From JACCXG01 sp963785755 (GTDB lineage Bacteria > Acidobacteriota > Vicinamibacteria > Vicinamibacterales > 2-12-FULL-66-21): 64,000 nucleotides of DNA. The notes under the pieces were generated by a model, which saw only the letters and a list, made by a program, of their open reading frames with translations, was not told the origin of the DNA and did no database searches. The first letter of the stretch is position 1, and each line of letters begins with the position of its first letter. The stretch covers positions 124,001 to 188,000 of the forward strand of contig CAWAXG010000040.1 in the NCBI GenBank assembly GCA_963785755.1, given 5' to 3'. Both the position numbers and the translations under genes were made by a program. Positions 1 through 7,890 of this stretch are shown here, one piece after another.

Positions 1-468
1 CCGGATCGCGAGATCCGCATCATCCCGGCCGTGCGGCATGGTTCGAGGCTCGCGCGCGAGCAGGACGAACGCCTCCGTCAGCAGCGCGTCACCCGACAGA
101 ATTGCCGTGCCTTCGCCATAAACGACGTGCGCGGTCGGACGTCCTCGCCGCAGCGTGTCGTTGTCCATCGCGGGGAGATCGTCGTGGACCAGCGAATAGG
201 TGTGAATCAGTTCGATCGCGCAGGCGGCGGGCAAGGCCAGGTGAAGCGCTGCCGACTCCGGCAGGTTCAGGCGGAGTGCGACGGCTTCGGCGGACGCGAG
301 CACCAGCATCGGGCGCAGCCGCTTGCCTCCGGCAAACACGCTGTACCGCATCGCCTCGGCGATGACGACCGGAGAGCGCGCCGCCACCGGGAGAAACCGA
401 TCGAGTGCTGCATCGACGACGTCACGCCGGGATGCGAGCCAGCCATCGAGCGACACGACCCGCGTCAC
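1..468 (-). CDS. ispA: Polyprenyl (farnesyl/geranyl) diphosphate synthase, 5' part only
   Basis: Short-chain trans-prenyltransferase that condenses isopentenyl diphosphate with an allylic diphosphate in the cytoplasm. Translation of the minus strand from a GTG at 468 gives the family motifs FAGGKRLRP and HDDLPAMDND, the second holding the first aspartate-rich metal site (DDxxxxD form of bacterial farnesyl diphosphate synthases). The window edge cuts the gene after about 156 codons, so the second Asp-rich motif is missing. The GTG overlaps the TGA of xseB by 4 bases, which argues for translational coupling; xseB-ispA is a common bacterial order. Farnesyl versus geranylgeranyl product cannot be settled from this part. 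Confidence 0.88.
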   Translation of the reverse strand, partial: MTRVVSLDGWLASRRDVVDAALDRFLPVAARSPVVIAEAMRYSVFAGGKRLRPMLVLASAEAVALRLNLPESAALHLALPAACAIELIHTYSLVHDDLPAMDNDTLRRGRPTAHVVYGEGTAILSGDALLTEAFVLLAREPRTMPHGRDDADLAIR

Positions 469-722
469 CGTGTCTTGCCGCCCTCATCGGACGGCGTCAG
501 TCCCATCGCCGCGTGCGCCGGTCGAAGCTCGCCGCGTTCGTTGAGGATCTCGAGCCGGCGTTCGGCCTCTTCCAGCTTCGAGTGGCAGAAGCGTGAGAGC
601 TGGACGCCGCGCTCGTACAGCTCGAGCGCTTTCTCGAGCGTCAGATCGCCTTCTTCCATCTTCTTGACGATCGCCTCGAGCTCCGCGCTCGCGGACTCGA
701 AGTCCTTAATGGTCGGATCCAT
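465..722 (-). CDS. xseB: Exodeoxyribonuclease VII small subunit
   Basis: Small subunit of exonuclease VII, which degrades single-stranded DNA to oligonucleotides together with XseA. The 85-residue product shows the typical coiled pattern FESASAELEAIVKKMEEGDL followed by LEKALELYERGVQLSRFC, and the length matches the family (about 80 residues). I chose the ATG at 722, which begins MDPTIKDFE; a longer in-frame extension upstream has no similarity and lies inside xseA. The start overlaps the 3' end of xseA by 17 bases and the stop overlaps the GTG of ispA, so the three genes look co-transcribed. Confidence 0.95.
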   Translation of the reverse strand: MDPTIKDFESASAELEAIVKKMEEGDLTLEKALELYERGVQLSRFCHSKLEEAERRLEILNERGELRPAHAAMGLTPSDEGGKTR

Positions 723-2121
723 GATGGCTGCGCACCTCGCAATCGAGCTCGCCTTCGTGAAGGGTAACGCGAACCCGGTCGCCCGGAGATACCTGGGACG
801 CTTTGCGAATGATCGCCGACCGGTCGCCGTTCCAGGCGACGGCGTAGCCGCGCGCGAGAACCGCCAGCGGACTGAGGGCATCCAGACGCGCGGCCGCGGC
901 GCCGAGCTTCGCGTGAAGGCCATCGCGCGTCCGCCTGGTGGCGGCGATCAGCCGGCCCTCTGCCGCGACCAGCCGTCCGCGAATCGCGGCGAGATTGCGG
1001 CGCACATCCCTGGCGTCGAGGCGCGCACGCAGGGACTGCTGCTCGCGCCTACGGCGAGCGATCAGGGTCGTCGCCGACCGGCGCAGTTCGTGCGACAGCT
1101 CGGCGATGTGGCGGCCCTGCATCGCGACCCGTACGTTCCAGCCGGCGAGCCCGCGACGGCTGGTGAGCTGCTGGATCGCCGCGCGCCGCCGGTGCAGGTC
1201 CGCGCGCATCGCGGCGTGCAGCCGTTGAGTCGTGCGATCGATGCGCGCCGAGAACTCCTCCTTCGCGGCGACGACCATCTCCGCCGCCGCCGAGGGCGTG
1301 GGCGCTCGAAGATCGGCCACGAAGTCGGCAATCGTCACGTCGATTTCATGTCCGACCGCCGAAATCACCGGCACGGGACACGCGGCGATCGTGCGCGCGA
1401 GCGCCTCCTCGTTGAACGCCCACAGATCCTCGATCGACCCGCCGCCCCGGCCCGCGATGATCACGTCGACGCCCGGCACTCTGGCGACCGCCTTCAGCGC
1501 TTTGCCGATCTCGTCGGCCGCACCGTCACCCTGAACGCGGCACGGCCGGATGACGAGATGCACGTTCGGGTGCCGCCGTGCCAGGACCTTGATGATGTCC
1601 TTCAGCGCCGCCCCGTCGAGCGACGTGACGATGCCGATCTTGCGCGGGAGCGCCGGGATCGGGCGTTTGCGTGCCGGATCGAACAGGCCTTCAGCGTGCA
1701 GCTTCCGCTTGAGCTGATCGAACGCGAGCTGGAGTGCGCCCCGGCCGTGCGGCTCGAGGTGCTCGCAGACGAGCTGATATTCCCCCTTGGGCTCGTAGAC
1801 GCTCAATGTGCCGCGAGCGACCACGTGCAGCCCGTCCTCGAGCTTGAACTTCAGATAGCGATACGCGGACCGGAACATCACCGCCTTCATCTGCGCCGTC
1901 GCGTCCTTCAGCGTGAAGTAGACGTGTCCCGTGTTCCACACGCGGCAGTTCGAGATCTCCCCTTCAACCCACAACTCTCCAAAGCCGGATTCGAGCGTCT
2001 CCCGGATCTCGCCGGTCAACTCGGAAACGGTCACGATCCTCCGGCGGGTACGCGGCGGCGCCGCGGCCCCCTCGTCTTTCGCGGGTTCCTCTTCGAACGG
2101 GAGATCGAACAGGTCGGGCAT
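706..2121 (-). CDS. xseA: Exodeoxyribonuclease VII large subunit
   Basis: Catalytic large subunit of exonuclease VII, a cytoplasmic single-strand-specific DNA exonuclease used in repair and in trimming displaced strands. The 471-residue protein has the N-terminal OB-fold (around residues 27-125, with LWVEGEISNCRVWNTGHVYF), then the conserved core containing KIGIVTS, AGRGGGSIEDLWAFNEE and ISAVGHEIDVTIADFVADLR, and a long helical C-terminal half. Length is close to the E. coli enzyme (456). It begins 9 bases after the ymdB-like gene ends and overlaps xseB. Confidence 0.96.
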   Translation of the reverse strand: MPDLFDLPFEEEPAKDEGAAAPPRTRRRIVTVSELTGEIRETLESGFGELWVEGEISNCRVWNTGHVYFTLKDATAQMKAVMFRSAYRYLKFKLEDGLHVVARGTLSVYEPKGEYQLVCEHLEPHGRGALQLAFDQLKRKLHAEGLFDPARKRPIPALPRKIGIVTSLDGAALKDIIKVLARRHPNVHLVIRPCRVQGDGAADEIGKALKAVARVPGVDVIIAGRGGGSIEDLWAFNEEALARTIAACPVPVISAVGHEIDVTIADFVADLRAPTPSAAAEMVVAAKEEFSARIDRTTQRLHAAMRADLHRRRAAIQQLTSRRGLAGWNVRVAMQGRHIAELSHELRRSATTLIARRRREQQSLRARLDARDVRRNLAAIRGRLVAAEGRLIAATRRTRDGLHAKLGAAAARLDALSPLAVLARGYAVAWNGDRSAIIRKASQVSPGDRVRVTLHEGELDCEVRSHHGSDH

Positions 2122-2130
2122 CGGCAGGCT

Positions 2131-2958
2131 TCAGGGTCGGCTTGCCGCCAGGGGCGTCGACGCCAGTGTTTCCACTTCCTGCGCCGACATGTTCAGCCGC
2201 TCGATGTGCGTGGCCTTTCCGGTCGCCGGATCGGCGGTAATGATGGCGGCGTTGAGACGTCCAGGCCCCGTGGCGGCTTCGAACTTCGCCGGCATGCTGG
2301 TGAGAAAGCGCGAGAGCGCATTCTCCGTGATCACGCCGATGATCGAATCGTGCGGCCCGGTCATGCCGACGTCGGTCATGCAGGCGGTGCCTTTGGGCAG
2401 GATCCGCTCATCGGCGGTCTGCACGTGCGTATGCGTGCCGAGCACGGCGGTCGCACGGCCGTCGAGGTGCCAGGCCATGGCGATCTTCTCGGACGTGGCT
2501 TCGGCGTGGAAATCGACGATGACGATGCGCGTCTTCGCGCGAAGCGCCTCGATCTCGCGGACCGCCACCGCGAACGGATCGTCGAGCGGCGTCATGAACA
2601 CGCGTCCCATGATGTTCACCACACCGATCGGTTCTCCCGTACGGGTTCGACCGAGATACGAGCCGCGGCCGGGCACGCCGGCAGGGAAGTTCGCGGGCCG
2701 CAGCAGCTTCGGCTGACGCGGGATGTACTCGAGCACTTCCTTCTTGTCCCAGATATGGTTGCCCGAGGTCATCGCGTCGATGCCGTAGCCGAGCAGCGCA
2801 TCAGCGACGTCTCCGGTCACACCGAACCCGGCGGCGCAGTTCTCGACGTTCGCGATGACGTAGTCGATCTGCCGCTGCTCGACGAGCGCCGGAAGCACAC
2901 GGCGCACGATTTCGCGGCCCGGCTTCGCGAAGACATCTCCGATGAAGAGGATTCTCAT
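2131..2958 (-). CDS. ymdB: YmdB-type metallophosphoesterase (TIGR00282 family)
   Basis: Calcineurin-like phosphoesterase of the YmdB/DR1281 family; the Bacillus member hydrolyses 2',3'-cyclic nucleotides. The 275-residue product shows the di-metal ligands in order: GDVFAKPGR near the N terminus, NVENCAAGFG, TSGNHIWDKKE, DFHAEATSEK, and GTHTHVQTADERILP. The start MRILFIGDVFAKPGR is standard for the family. It is the first gene of a minus-strand run into xseA, xseB and ispA. Family membership is clear; the physiological substrate in this organism is not known. Confidence 0.93.
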   Translation of the reverse strand: MRILFIGDVFAKPGREIVRRVLPALVEQRQIDYVIANVENCAAGFGVTGDVADALLGYGIDAMTSGNHIWDKKEVLEYIPRQPKLLRPANFPAGVPGRGSYLGRTRTGEPIGVVNIMGRVFMTPLDDPFAVAVREIEALRAKTRIVIVDFHAEATSEKIAMAWHLDGRATAVLGTHTHVQTADERILPKGTACMTDVGMTGPHDSIIGVITENALSRFLTSMPAKFEAATGPGRLNAAIITADPATGKATHIERLNMSAQEVETLASTPLAASRP

Positions 2959-3036
2959 ACTGTTGGGTCGCGCGAATGCACCGGTGGTGTTGATGCGCTC
3001 CGCTCCGGAACGCTCCCTGCCGGGCGCCTCACGCAG

Positions 3037-3477
3037 TCAGGAGCGGGTGATCTCGATCCGGACGTCATGGCCGCGCCGCTCCTCGATGCGGGGCAGGATC
3101 ACCCGCAGCTCACCCTCGACAAGCGTCGCCGTGGCGCGCCCGGCATCGAAGGCGCCGGTGATCCGGACCGCCCGTGCGAACCGGCCGAACGCCCGCTCCG
3201 CGAGATGAAACGCGGCCTGACGATGTGGACACACGGCGGACCGCTTCCGGCCGGCAATGATGAGCGTTCCTTGAACGACGTGCACGCGGATGGCGTCGAG
3301 TGCGACGCCCGGCAAGTCCATGAGAATCTCGACCGCCTCGGCGGTCTCGAGCACATCCATGGGCGGGGCGCACTCGCCCGTCGCATCGACGAGGGGATCG
3401 TCGTCGAGAGAGCGGACATCCGCCTCGATGCCGCTCTGGCTGTCGTAGTCGCGGTGATTCGGGGAGGTGCGCGCCAC
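3037..3477 (-). CDS. Hsp20/alpha-crystallin-like small heat-shock protein (divergent)
   Basis: A 146-residue protein whose residues from about 37 to the end match an alpha-crystallin domain: PPMDVLETAEAVEILMDLPG is the typical domain entry and GELRVILPRIEE stands in for the usual GVLTIxLPK near the end. The N-terminal 36 residues are acidic and unlike other members, and the middle of the domain (CPHRQAAFHLAERAFGRF) is more divergent than in the Hsp20 at 4542. It would act as an ATP-independent holdase. It is divergent from the eIF2B-like gene, separated by 88 bp. Confidence 0.85.
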   Translation of the reverse strand: MARTSPNHRDYDSQSGIEADVRSLDDDPLVDATGECAPPMDVLETAEAVEILMDLPGVALDAIRVHVVQGTLIIAGRKRSAVCPHRQAAFHLAERAFGRFARAVRITGAFDAGRATATLVEGELRVILPRIEERRGHDVRIEITRS

Positions 3478-3565
3478 TCTGCGCGTATTGTAGCGCGGGC
3501 GGACCGCGGCCTGGTGCTGGACGAGGTCCGGGCGGTGGTGCCGCCCCGCGTATGGGAGGGTTCCG

Positions 3566-4450
3566 ATGTTGTCGCCGGAAATGGGTGACGAGCTCGAACG
3601 GATTGCCGCCGATCGCGTGTCGGGTGCGACATCGCTCGTACTGAGGGCAATCGTGGTCCTCCGCGAGGCATCGCGCGATCCGCAGATGCTTGAAGAGGTG
3701 GCCCGGACGCTGTGCCTGGGGCAGCCCTCGATGGCGGGCTTTCGGACCGCGTCCGCGCTGGCGCTCGCCGCGGAAGATCCGATTCAGACGCTCGACACCC
3801 TTGCAGAGCGTATCCGGCGCGCGCCTGCGGCAATCGCGCGTATCGCCGCTCCGCTGGTTCGGCTGCGTCCACAAGCCGGTGCGCCGCTGCGGGTCGTGAC
3901 CTGCTCGCGCAGCGCGATCGTCGAGCGCACCCTGATCGAGGTGCATCGTGCGGAACCGCTGCAGGTTTGTTGCGCAGAGTCCCGGCCTGGCCGGGAGGGC
4001 GTAGCCCTTGCGCGCTCGCTCCTGGCTGTAGGATGCGACGTCCGTCTTTATTCAGACGCCGGGATTGGTTCAATCCTCGAGACCACCGACGCGGTCCTGG
4101 TCGGTGCAGATGCCGTCGCACCGTCGGGCTTCATGAACAAGACCGGCACCGCGGCGATCGCCGCGCTCGCGCGGGCTCGTGGCGTTCCCGTCTTCGTCCT
4201 CGCCGGCAGGGAAAAGATCCTTCCGCAGCCGGTCTACGAAACCCTCGCTGTCGTTTCAGGTCCTTCCCCGGAAATTGCCCCGGAACTTCCAGAGCCGGCC
4301 GTTCAGAACCCGTATTTCGAACGCGTACCTGCTGAGCTCGTGGCGCAAGTCATCGTAGAAAGCGGGGCTGTTGAGCCGACTGCGGCGGCGGCTGCAACGC
4401 TCTGGACGAGTGTGGCTGCGGAAAAATATGAGCGTATACTTATCAAGTAA
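3566..4450 (+). CDS. eIF2B alpha/MtnA-like protein (initiation factor 2B-related)
   Basis: A 294-residue protein of the IF-2B superfamily, which includes eukaryotic eIF2B subunits, methylthioribose-1-phosphate isomerase and ribose-1,5-bisphosphate isomerase. The Rossmann-like C-terminal half shows the family signatures VVTCSRSAIVERTL, ESRPGREGVALARSLL, ETTDAVLVGADAVAPSGFMN and NKTGTAAIAALARARGVPVF; DAV(L)VGAD with the following NKxGT is the most diagnostic. The N-terminal half is helical. A GGGAGGG ribosome site lies just upstream of the ATG. I cannot tell whether it is a sugar-phosphate isomerase or a regulatory protein. It sits between two small heat-shock genes. Confidence 0.8.
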   Translation: MLSPEMGDELERIAADRVSGATSLVLRAIVVLREASRDPQMLEEVARTLCLGQPSMAGFRTASALALAAEDPIQTLDTLAERIRRAPAAIARIAAPLVRLRPQAGAPLRVVTCSRSAIVERTLIEVHRAEPLQVCCAESRPGREGVALARSLLAVGCDVRLYSDAGIGSILETTDAVLVGADAVAPSGFMNKTGTAAIAALARARGVPVFVLAGREKILPQPVYETLAVVSGPSPEIAPELPEPAVQNPYFERVPAELVAQVIVESGAVEPTAAAAATLWTSVAAEKYERILIK

Positions 4451-4455
4451 TATGC

Positions 4456-4484
4456 TTGACATAAACTAAGAACGTGGCTATATT
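4456..4484 (+). promoter_or_regulatory. Strong sigma-70-type promoter of the Hsp20 gene
   Basis: TTGACA at 4456-4461 and TATATT at 4479-4484 are separated by exactly 17 bp in a locally AT-rich stretch, close to the housekeeping consensus. Transcription would start near 4491, giving a leader of about 50 nt. I see no CIRCE inverted repeat and no good sigma-32-type -10 element. Confidence 0.75.
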
Positions 4485-4501
4485 GGCTGCAGACATTTTT
4501 C

Positions 4502-4521
4502 CCCCCGCCGACAAACGGGGG
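4502..4521 (+). promoter_or_regulatory. GC hairpin in the Hsp20 5' leader
   Basis: CCCCCG (4502-4507) and CGGGGG (4516-4521) can pair into a six-bp all-GC stem with an 8-nt loop, ending six bases before the AGGAGG ribosome site (4528-4533). A second possible pairing joins two copies of the self-complementary CTGCAG (4487-4492 and 4524-4529), which would touch the ribosome site, but the upstream copy probably lies at or before the transcription start. Short structured leaders are common on small heat-shock mRNAs, so a thermosensor is possible but unproven. Confidence 0.4.
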
Positions 4522-4541
4522 TTCTGCAGGAGGAAAGGCCA

Positions 4542-4976
4542 ATGGCTATCGTTCGTTGGGATTCGGCTCGTGAGCTCGCGGGGATGGAAATCGATCGGCT
4601 GAACCGGATGTTCTCGGAGTTCTACAGCGACGCGTTTTCACAGGCGTGGGTGCCGCCGGTCGACATCTACGAGACGGACGCGCACGAGGTCGTGCTCAAG
4701 GCGGAGCTGCCGGAGATGAAGCGGGAAGAGATCGGCGTCACGTTCGAGAACGGCATCCTGACGCTCAAGGGCGAACGGAAGGTGGAGAAGGACGTGAAGC
4801 GTGAGAATTTCCAGCGGATCGAGCGGCGGTACGGGTCCTTCACGCGGTCCTTCACGCTGCCGAACACAGTGGATGCCAGCCGCATCAGCGCCTCGTACAA
4901 GGATGGCGTGCTGACGATCCGGCTCCCGCAGCGCGAAGAGGCGAAGCCGAAGCAGATCGCCGTCAGCGTCGAGTAA
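4542..4976 (+). CDS. Hsp20 family small heat-shock protein
   Basis: Canonical bacterial small heat-shock protein of 144 residues that holds unfolding proteins without ATP. The alpha-crystallin domain covers about residues 38-140 and contains PPVDIYETDAHEVVLKAELP, GILTLKGER, the ERRYGSFTRSFTLP strand and the closing GVLTIRLPQREEAKPKQI. The ATG at 4542 has an excellent AGGAGG ribosome site and a near-consensus promoter (4456-4484), so strong expression is likely. A strong terminator follows at 5000, making the transcript monocistronic. Confidence 0.97.
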   Translation: MAIVRWDSARELAGMEIDRLNRMFSEFYSDAFSQAWVPPVDIYETDAHEVVLKAELPEMKREEIGVTFENGILTLKGERKVEKDVKRENFQRIERRYGSFTRSFTLPNTVDASRISASYKDGVLTIRLPQREEAKPKQIAVSVE

Positions 4977-4999
4977 ACCAGTCGGCGAATCATCGTCGG

Positions 5000-5025
5000 A
5001 AGGCCGGCCATCGGGCCGGCCTTTT
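5000..5025 (+). terminator. Rho-independent terminator after Hsp20
   Basis: AAGGCCGGCC (5000-5009), a four-base loop ATCG, and GGCCGGCCTT (5014-5023) form a perfect ten-bp stem, followed by TT and more T residues. It lies 24 bp after the Hsp20 stop codon. Confidence 0.9.
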
Positions 5026-5132
5026 GTTCGTACGGGCCAGACGCAGTGGGTCTACGAGCGCCACCTGGGGCGGGGCGCGACCACCGCTGGGGTGGCACTG
5101 AAGGGCTGATTCGGGTAATCTGTCGTATTGCC

Positions 5133-5399
5133 ATGGCGCAGACAGTAGAAACGCAAGACCCAGCAGTCGGCTCGGACCCCACGCAGCCCGCCGAACCGAT
5201 CACCAGCCGCTTCCTCTTCGTAGACGTTGCAGCGCAGCGAGCCAAGCAGCTCAGGCGAGGCGCGTTGCCCAGACTCGAGCGAGCGACCTCACCGCACAAA
5301 CTCGAGCGAGTGGCGATGGAGGAGGTGCGCCAGGGAGTCATCCATTACACGCTGCCGACCATCGAAGACGTCGCGCGGGGGCGCAACGCCCGCGAGTAG
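5133..5399 (+). CDS. rpoZ: DNA-directed RNA polymerase omega subunit
   Basis: Omega subunit, which helps assemble and stabilise the beta-prime subunit of RNA polymerase. The 88-residue product has the RpoZ core SRFLFVDVAAQRAKQLRRGA, followed by KLERVAMEEVRQGVIHYTLP, the expected conserved block. I took the ATG at 5133 (MAQTVETQD); an in-frame ATG at 5046 would add 29 unconserved residues. It stands alone here rather than in the common gmk-rpoZ-coaBC order. Confidence 0.88.
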   Translation: MAQTVETQDPAVGSDPTQPAEPITSRFLFVDVAAQRAKQLRRGALPRLERATSPHKLERVAMEEVRQGVIHYTLPTIEDVARGRNARE

Positions 5400-5474
5400 C
5401 CCTCAGTCCGCCGACCGGATGGGGTCGGAACTTCCCTCGGAGCACCCGCGTAACTCCGGCATAGAGGTGTGCCG

Positions 5475-5816
5475 ATGATCGAGCTTGGTGTTCTGGTGAT
5501 GCTGGGCCTGATTGGTTTCGCGGTGCTCTTCGCGGTCGGCGTGGTGATCAAGACGATCCTGTGGATCGTTCTGCTGCCGGTTCGACTGATCTTCTGGCTC
5601 GTTGGCGGCATCCTGATTCTTCCGCTGCTTCTCTTCAAGTTCCTTCTCGGGGGCCTGATCTTCCTGATCTCGCTTCCGCTGATCCTGATCTCGCTGCTCG
5701 CAGCGGTTGCCGCGATCGTTGCCGCAGTCGTCCTCCCGCTCGTTCCCTTCGTGCTCCTGATTGTGCTGCTCTGGTATCTCGTCAGGCCGGAGCCGCAGGC
5801 GCTCGTGCGCGGCTAG
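5475..5816 (+). CDS. Small, very hydrophobic membrane protein
   Basis: A 113-residue protein made almost entirely of Leu, Ile, Val, Phe and Gly, with about four membrane spans and very few charged residues (one Arg near the middle, a short RPEPQALVRG tail). The ATG at 5475 has GAGG seven bases upstream; a GTG at 5469 in the same frame is less likely. I do not recognise a specific family. It is convergent with gatA. Confidence 0.6.
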   Translation: MIELGVLVMLGLIGFAVLFAVGVVIKTILWIVLLPVRLIFWLVGGILILPLLLFKFLLGGLIFLISLPLILISLLAAVAAIVAAVVLPLVPFVLLIVLLWYLVRPEPQALVRG

Positions 5817-5857
5817 CAGGGATCTGAAAACCGAGCCGGGAGACAGCTCCCAACCGC

Positions 5858-5905
5858 CAATTCCCAAAAGCCAGAGCCGATCGACCGAGAGTGCTTTGGG
5901 AATTG
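5858..5905. other. Intergenic hairpin between convergent genes
   Basis: CAATTCCCAAAAGC (5858-5871) and GCTTTGGGAATTG (5893-5905) are inverted copies with one bulged A, around a 21-nt loop. It lies in the 199-bp gap between the membrane protein gene and the end of gatA and could end transcription from both sides. The left arm belongs to a TTGGGAATTGG-type low-complexity repeat that also appears near 54250. Nothing else is visible in this gap. Confidence 0.45.
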
Positions 5906-6015
5906 CCCGCCGCCGCTCGTCGGTTCGGTCGCACGCGACGAGCTGGCGAGGCCTCGCCGTAGCGCGCGTGAAATCCATCGCGGAGGCGGGGACCGCCGCG
6001 CCCGCTCCGCCGCCC

Positions 6016-7497
6016 TCAGGTCGCCGACGATTCGTTGAGTACCGGAGGGAGCCGCTCGTGCCAGTCGGTCACTCGCTCGTAGGCGGCGGCGATCCGTAAG
6101 GCGGTGGTCTCGTCCATCCTTCGCGTCGTGAGCTGGAGGCCCACCGGCAGGTTCTCGCTGGTGAGACCACAGGGAACAGTAATCGCGGGAACACCAGCGA
6201 GGTTGGCGCCCACCGTGAACACATCCGCCAGATACATCAGCACCGGATCGGATGTCCGTTCGCCCAGACGAAACGCGCCCGTCGGGCTCGTCGGCAGGGC
6301 GATCGCGTCGACGAGCTCGAACGCGGCGTCGTAGTCGCCGCTGATCAGCGTGCGCACCTGCTGCGCTCTTCGATAGTACGCGTCGTAATAGCCGGCACTC
6401 AGCACATAGGTGCCGAGCATGATGCGGCGCTTCACCTCGGCCCCGAAGCCCGCGCCGCGCGTCTGCTCGTACATCGCCGCGAGCGTGCGGATGTCGCCGG
6501 CGGCGCGCACGCCGTAGCGCACGCCGTCGTAGCGCGCGAGATTGGAGCTCGCTTCAGCCGTCGCGATCAGATAGTAGGCGGCAATGCCGTGCCGGCTGTG
6601 AGGCAGGGTGACGTCGACGATGGTGGCGCCGGCCTGTTCGAGCGTCGTGAGCGCCTTGTTGACCGCCTCGAGCACCCCGGCTTCGACCCCTTCTTCGATC
6701 AGGTGGCGGGGGACACCGATCCGCACGCCCTTCAGCGACGACCCCATCACGGCGTTGCTGTATTCCGGGACCGGCGCGGCGCTGCAGGTGGAGTCGCGCG
6801 GATCGTGTCCGGCCATGACACTGAACGCGAGCGCGGCGTCTTCGACGGACGTCGCGATCGGCCCGATCTGATCCAGCGAGGACGCGAACGCGAGCAGGCC
6901 ATACCTCGAGACCCGTCCGTACGTCGGCTTGAACCCGACGACTCCGCACAACGCGGCCGGCTGGCGGATTGATCCGCCCGTATCCGATCCGAGCGCGATC
7001 GGCACCATCCGCGCCGCCACGGCAGCGGCCGAGCCGCCGCTGGATCCACCCGGGATCCGTTCGCCGTTCCAGGGGTTGCGTGTAATGCCGTACGCGGAAT
7101 TCTCGGTCGACGAGCCCATCGCGAATTCATCGCAGTTCGTCTTGCCGATGACGACCGCACCGGCGGCCTCGAGGCGCTCGATCGCCGTCGCGTCGTACGG
7201 CGGGTAGTAGCCCTCGAGGATTCGTGAGCCGGCGGTGGTGGGCATCCGCCTCGTGCAGATGTTGTCCTTGACCGCCAGCGGGACGCCGAGCAGCGGCAGG
7301 TGCGCGAGCTCCTCGTGGCGCTCGTCGAGCTCACGCGCGCGCGCCAGGGCGCCCTCTTCGTCGACATGCCGGAACGCGCGGACGACGTCATCGAGCGCGC
7401 GAATCCGTTCGATCGCCGCGCGGCACACGTCGATAGCCGGCGTGCGGCCCGATGCGACTGCGCGACGGATGGCCGTCGCGGTGGCCGGAAGAGTCAT
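6016..7497 (-). CDS. gatA: Asp-tRNA(Asn)/Glu-tRNA(Gln) amidotransferase subunit A
   Basis: Amidase subunit of GatCAB, which releases ammonia from glutamine to convert mischarged Glu-tRNA(Gln) or Asp-tRNA(Asn). The 493-residue product carries the Ser-cisSer-Lys triad region: AVKDNICTR (Lys), GKTNCDEFAMGSSTENSAYG, and the amidase signature RIPGGSSGGSAAAVAARMVP with GSDTGGSIRQPAALCG (nucleophile Ser). Length matches GatA. It overlaps the gatC stop by 4 bases; gatB is not in the window. The presence of GatA/GatC implies indirect tRNA amidation in this organism. Confidence 0.97.
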   Translation of the reverse strand: MTLPATATAIRRAVASGRTPAIDVCRAAIERIRALDDVVRAFRHVDEEGALARARELDERHEELAHLPLLGVPLAVKDNICTRRMPTTAGSRILEGYYPPYDATAIERLEAAGAVVIGKTNCDEFAMGSSTENSAYGITRNPWNGERIPGGSSGGSAAAVAARMVPIALGSDTGGSIRQPAALCGVVGFKPTYGRVSRYGLLAFASSLDQIGPIATSVEDAALAFSVMAGHDPRDSTCSAAPVPEYSNAVMGSSLKGVRIGVPRHLIEEGVEAGVLEAVNKALTTLEQAGATIVDVTLPHSRHGIAAYYLIATAEASSNLARYDGVRYGVRAAGDIRTLAAMYEQTRGAGFGAEVKRRIMLGTYVLSAGYYDAYYRRAQQVRTLISGDYDAAFELVDAIALPTSPTGAFRLGERTSDPVLMYLADVFTVGANLAGVPAITVPCGLTSENLPVGLQLTTRRMDETTALRIAAAYERVTDWHERLPPVLNESSAT

Positions 7498-7796
7498 CCG
7501 CCGAGCACCCGTGGTACTTTGAACAGGCTGGCCGCGAGATCCGCCTCGGGCGCGGCGCGGAGAACTTCTTCCCGAGGCAACGACGGACGCGTCTCGTCAT
7601 CTCTCAACGCCGCGGTGAGCGCGAGCGGATGGGACGTGGGCGGGACACCCGAGACATCGACGTCCTGCAGCTGTTCGGCATAGGCGAGGATGCCAGCCAG
7701 CTGGCGCGCGAACAGATCCAGCTCCTCGCTGGTGACCGCGAGCCGCGCGAGCTCGGCGATCCGGGCGACGTCTTCCGGGCCGAAGACAGGGGGCAT
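7494..7796 (-). CDS. gatC: Asp-tRNA(Asn)/Glu-tRNA(Gln) amidotransferase subunit C
   Basis: Small GatCAB subunit that wraps around GatA and ties it to GatB. The 100-residue product begins MPPVFGPEDVARIAELARLA, the typical GatC start, and continues with DLFARQLAGILAYAEQLQ and the conserved LRDDETRPSL motif. A longer in-frame ORF exists upstream, but the extension runs into the divergent amrB gene and has no family match, so I use the ATG at 7796. It is translationally coupled to gatA. Confidence 0.95.
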   Translation of the reverse strand: MPPVFGPEDVARIAELARLAVTSEELDLFARQLAGILAYAEQLQDVDVSGVPPTSHPLALTAALRDDETRPSLPREEVLRAAPEADLAASLFKVPRVLGG

Positions 7797-7890
7797 TCGC
7801 AGGCATGGTACCACGGGCTTTCGGCTTGAACGTGCGAGCCCGAGGATCGAGAATCCGCGGTGTGCCGGCGGCTCACCAACAGGCTCGAGC

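Noticed and set aside
31..3588. 1185-codon open frame on the plus strand
   Set aside because: It lies antisense to ispA, xseB, xseA, the ymdB-like gene and Hsp20, all with clear family motifs; the translation is Arg-rich low-complexity sequence typical of high-GC shadow frames.
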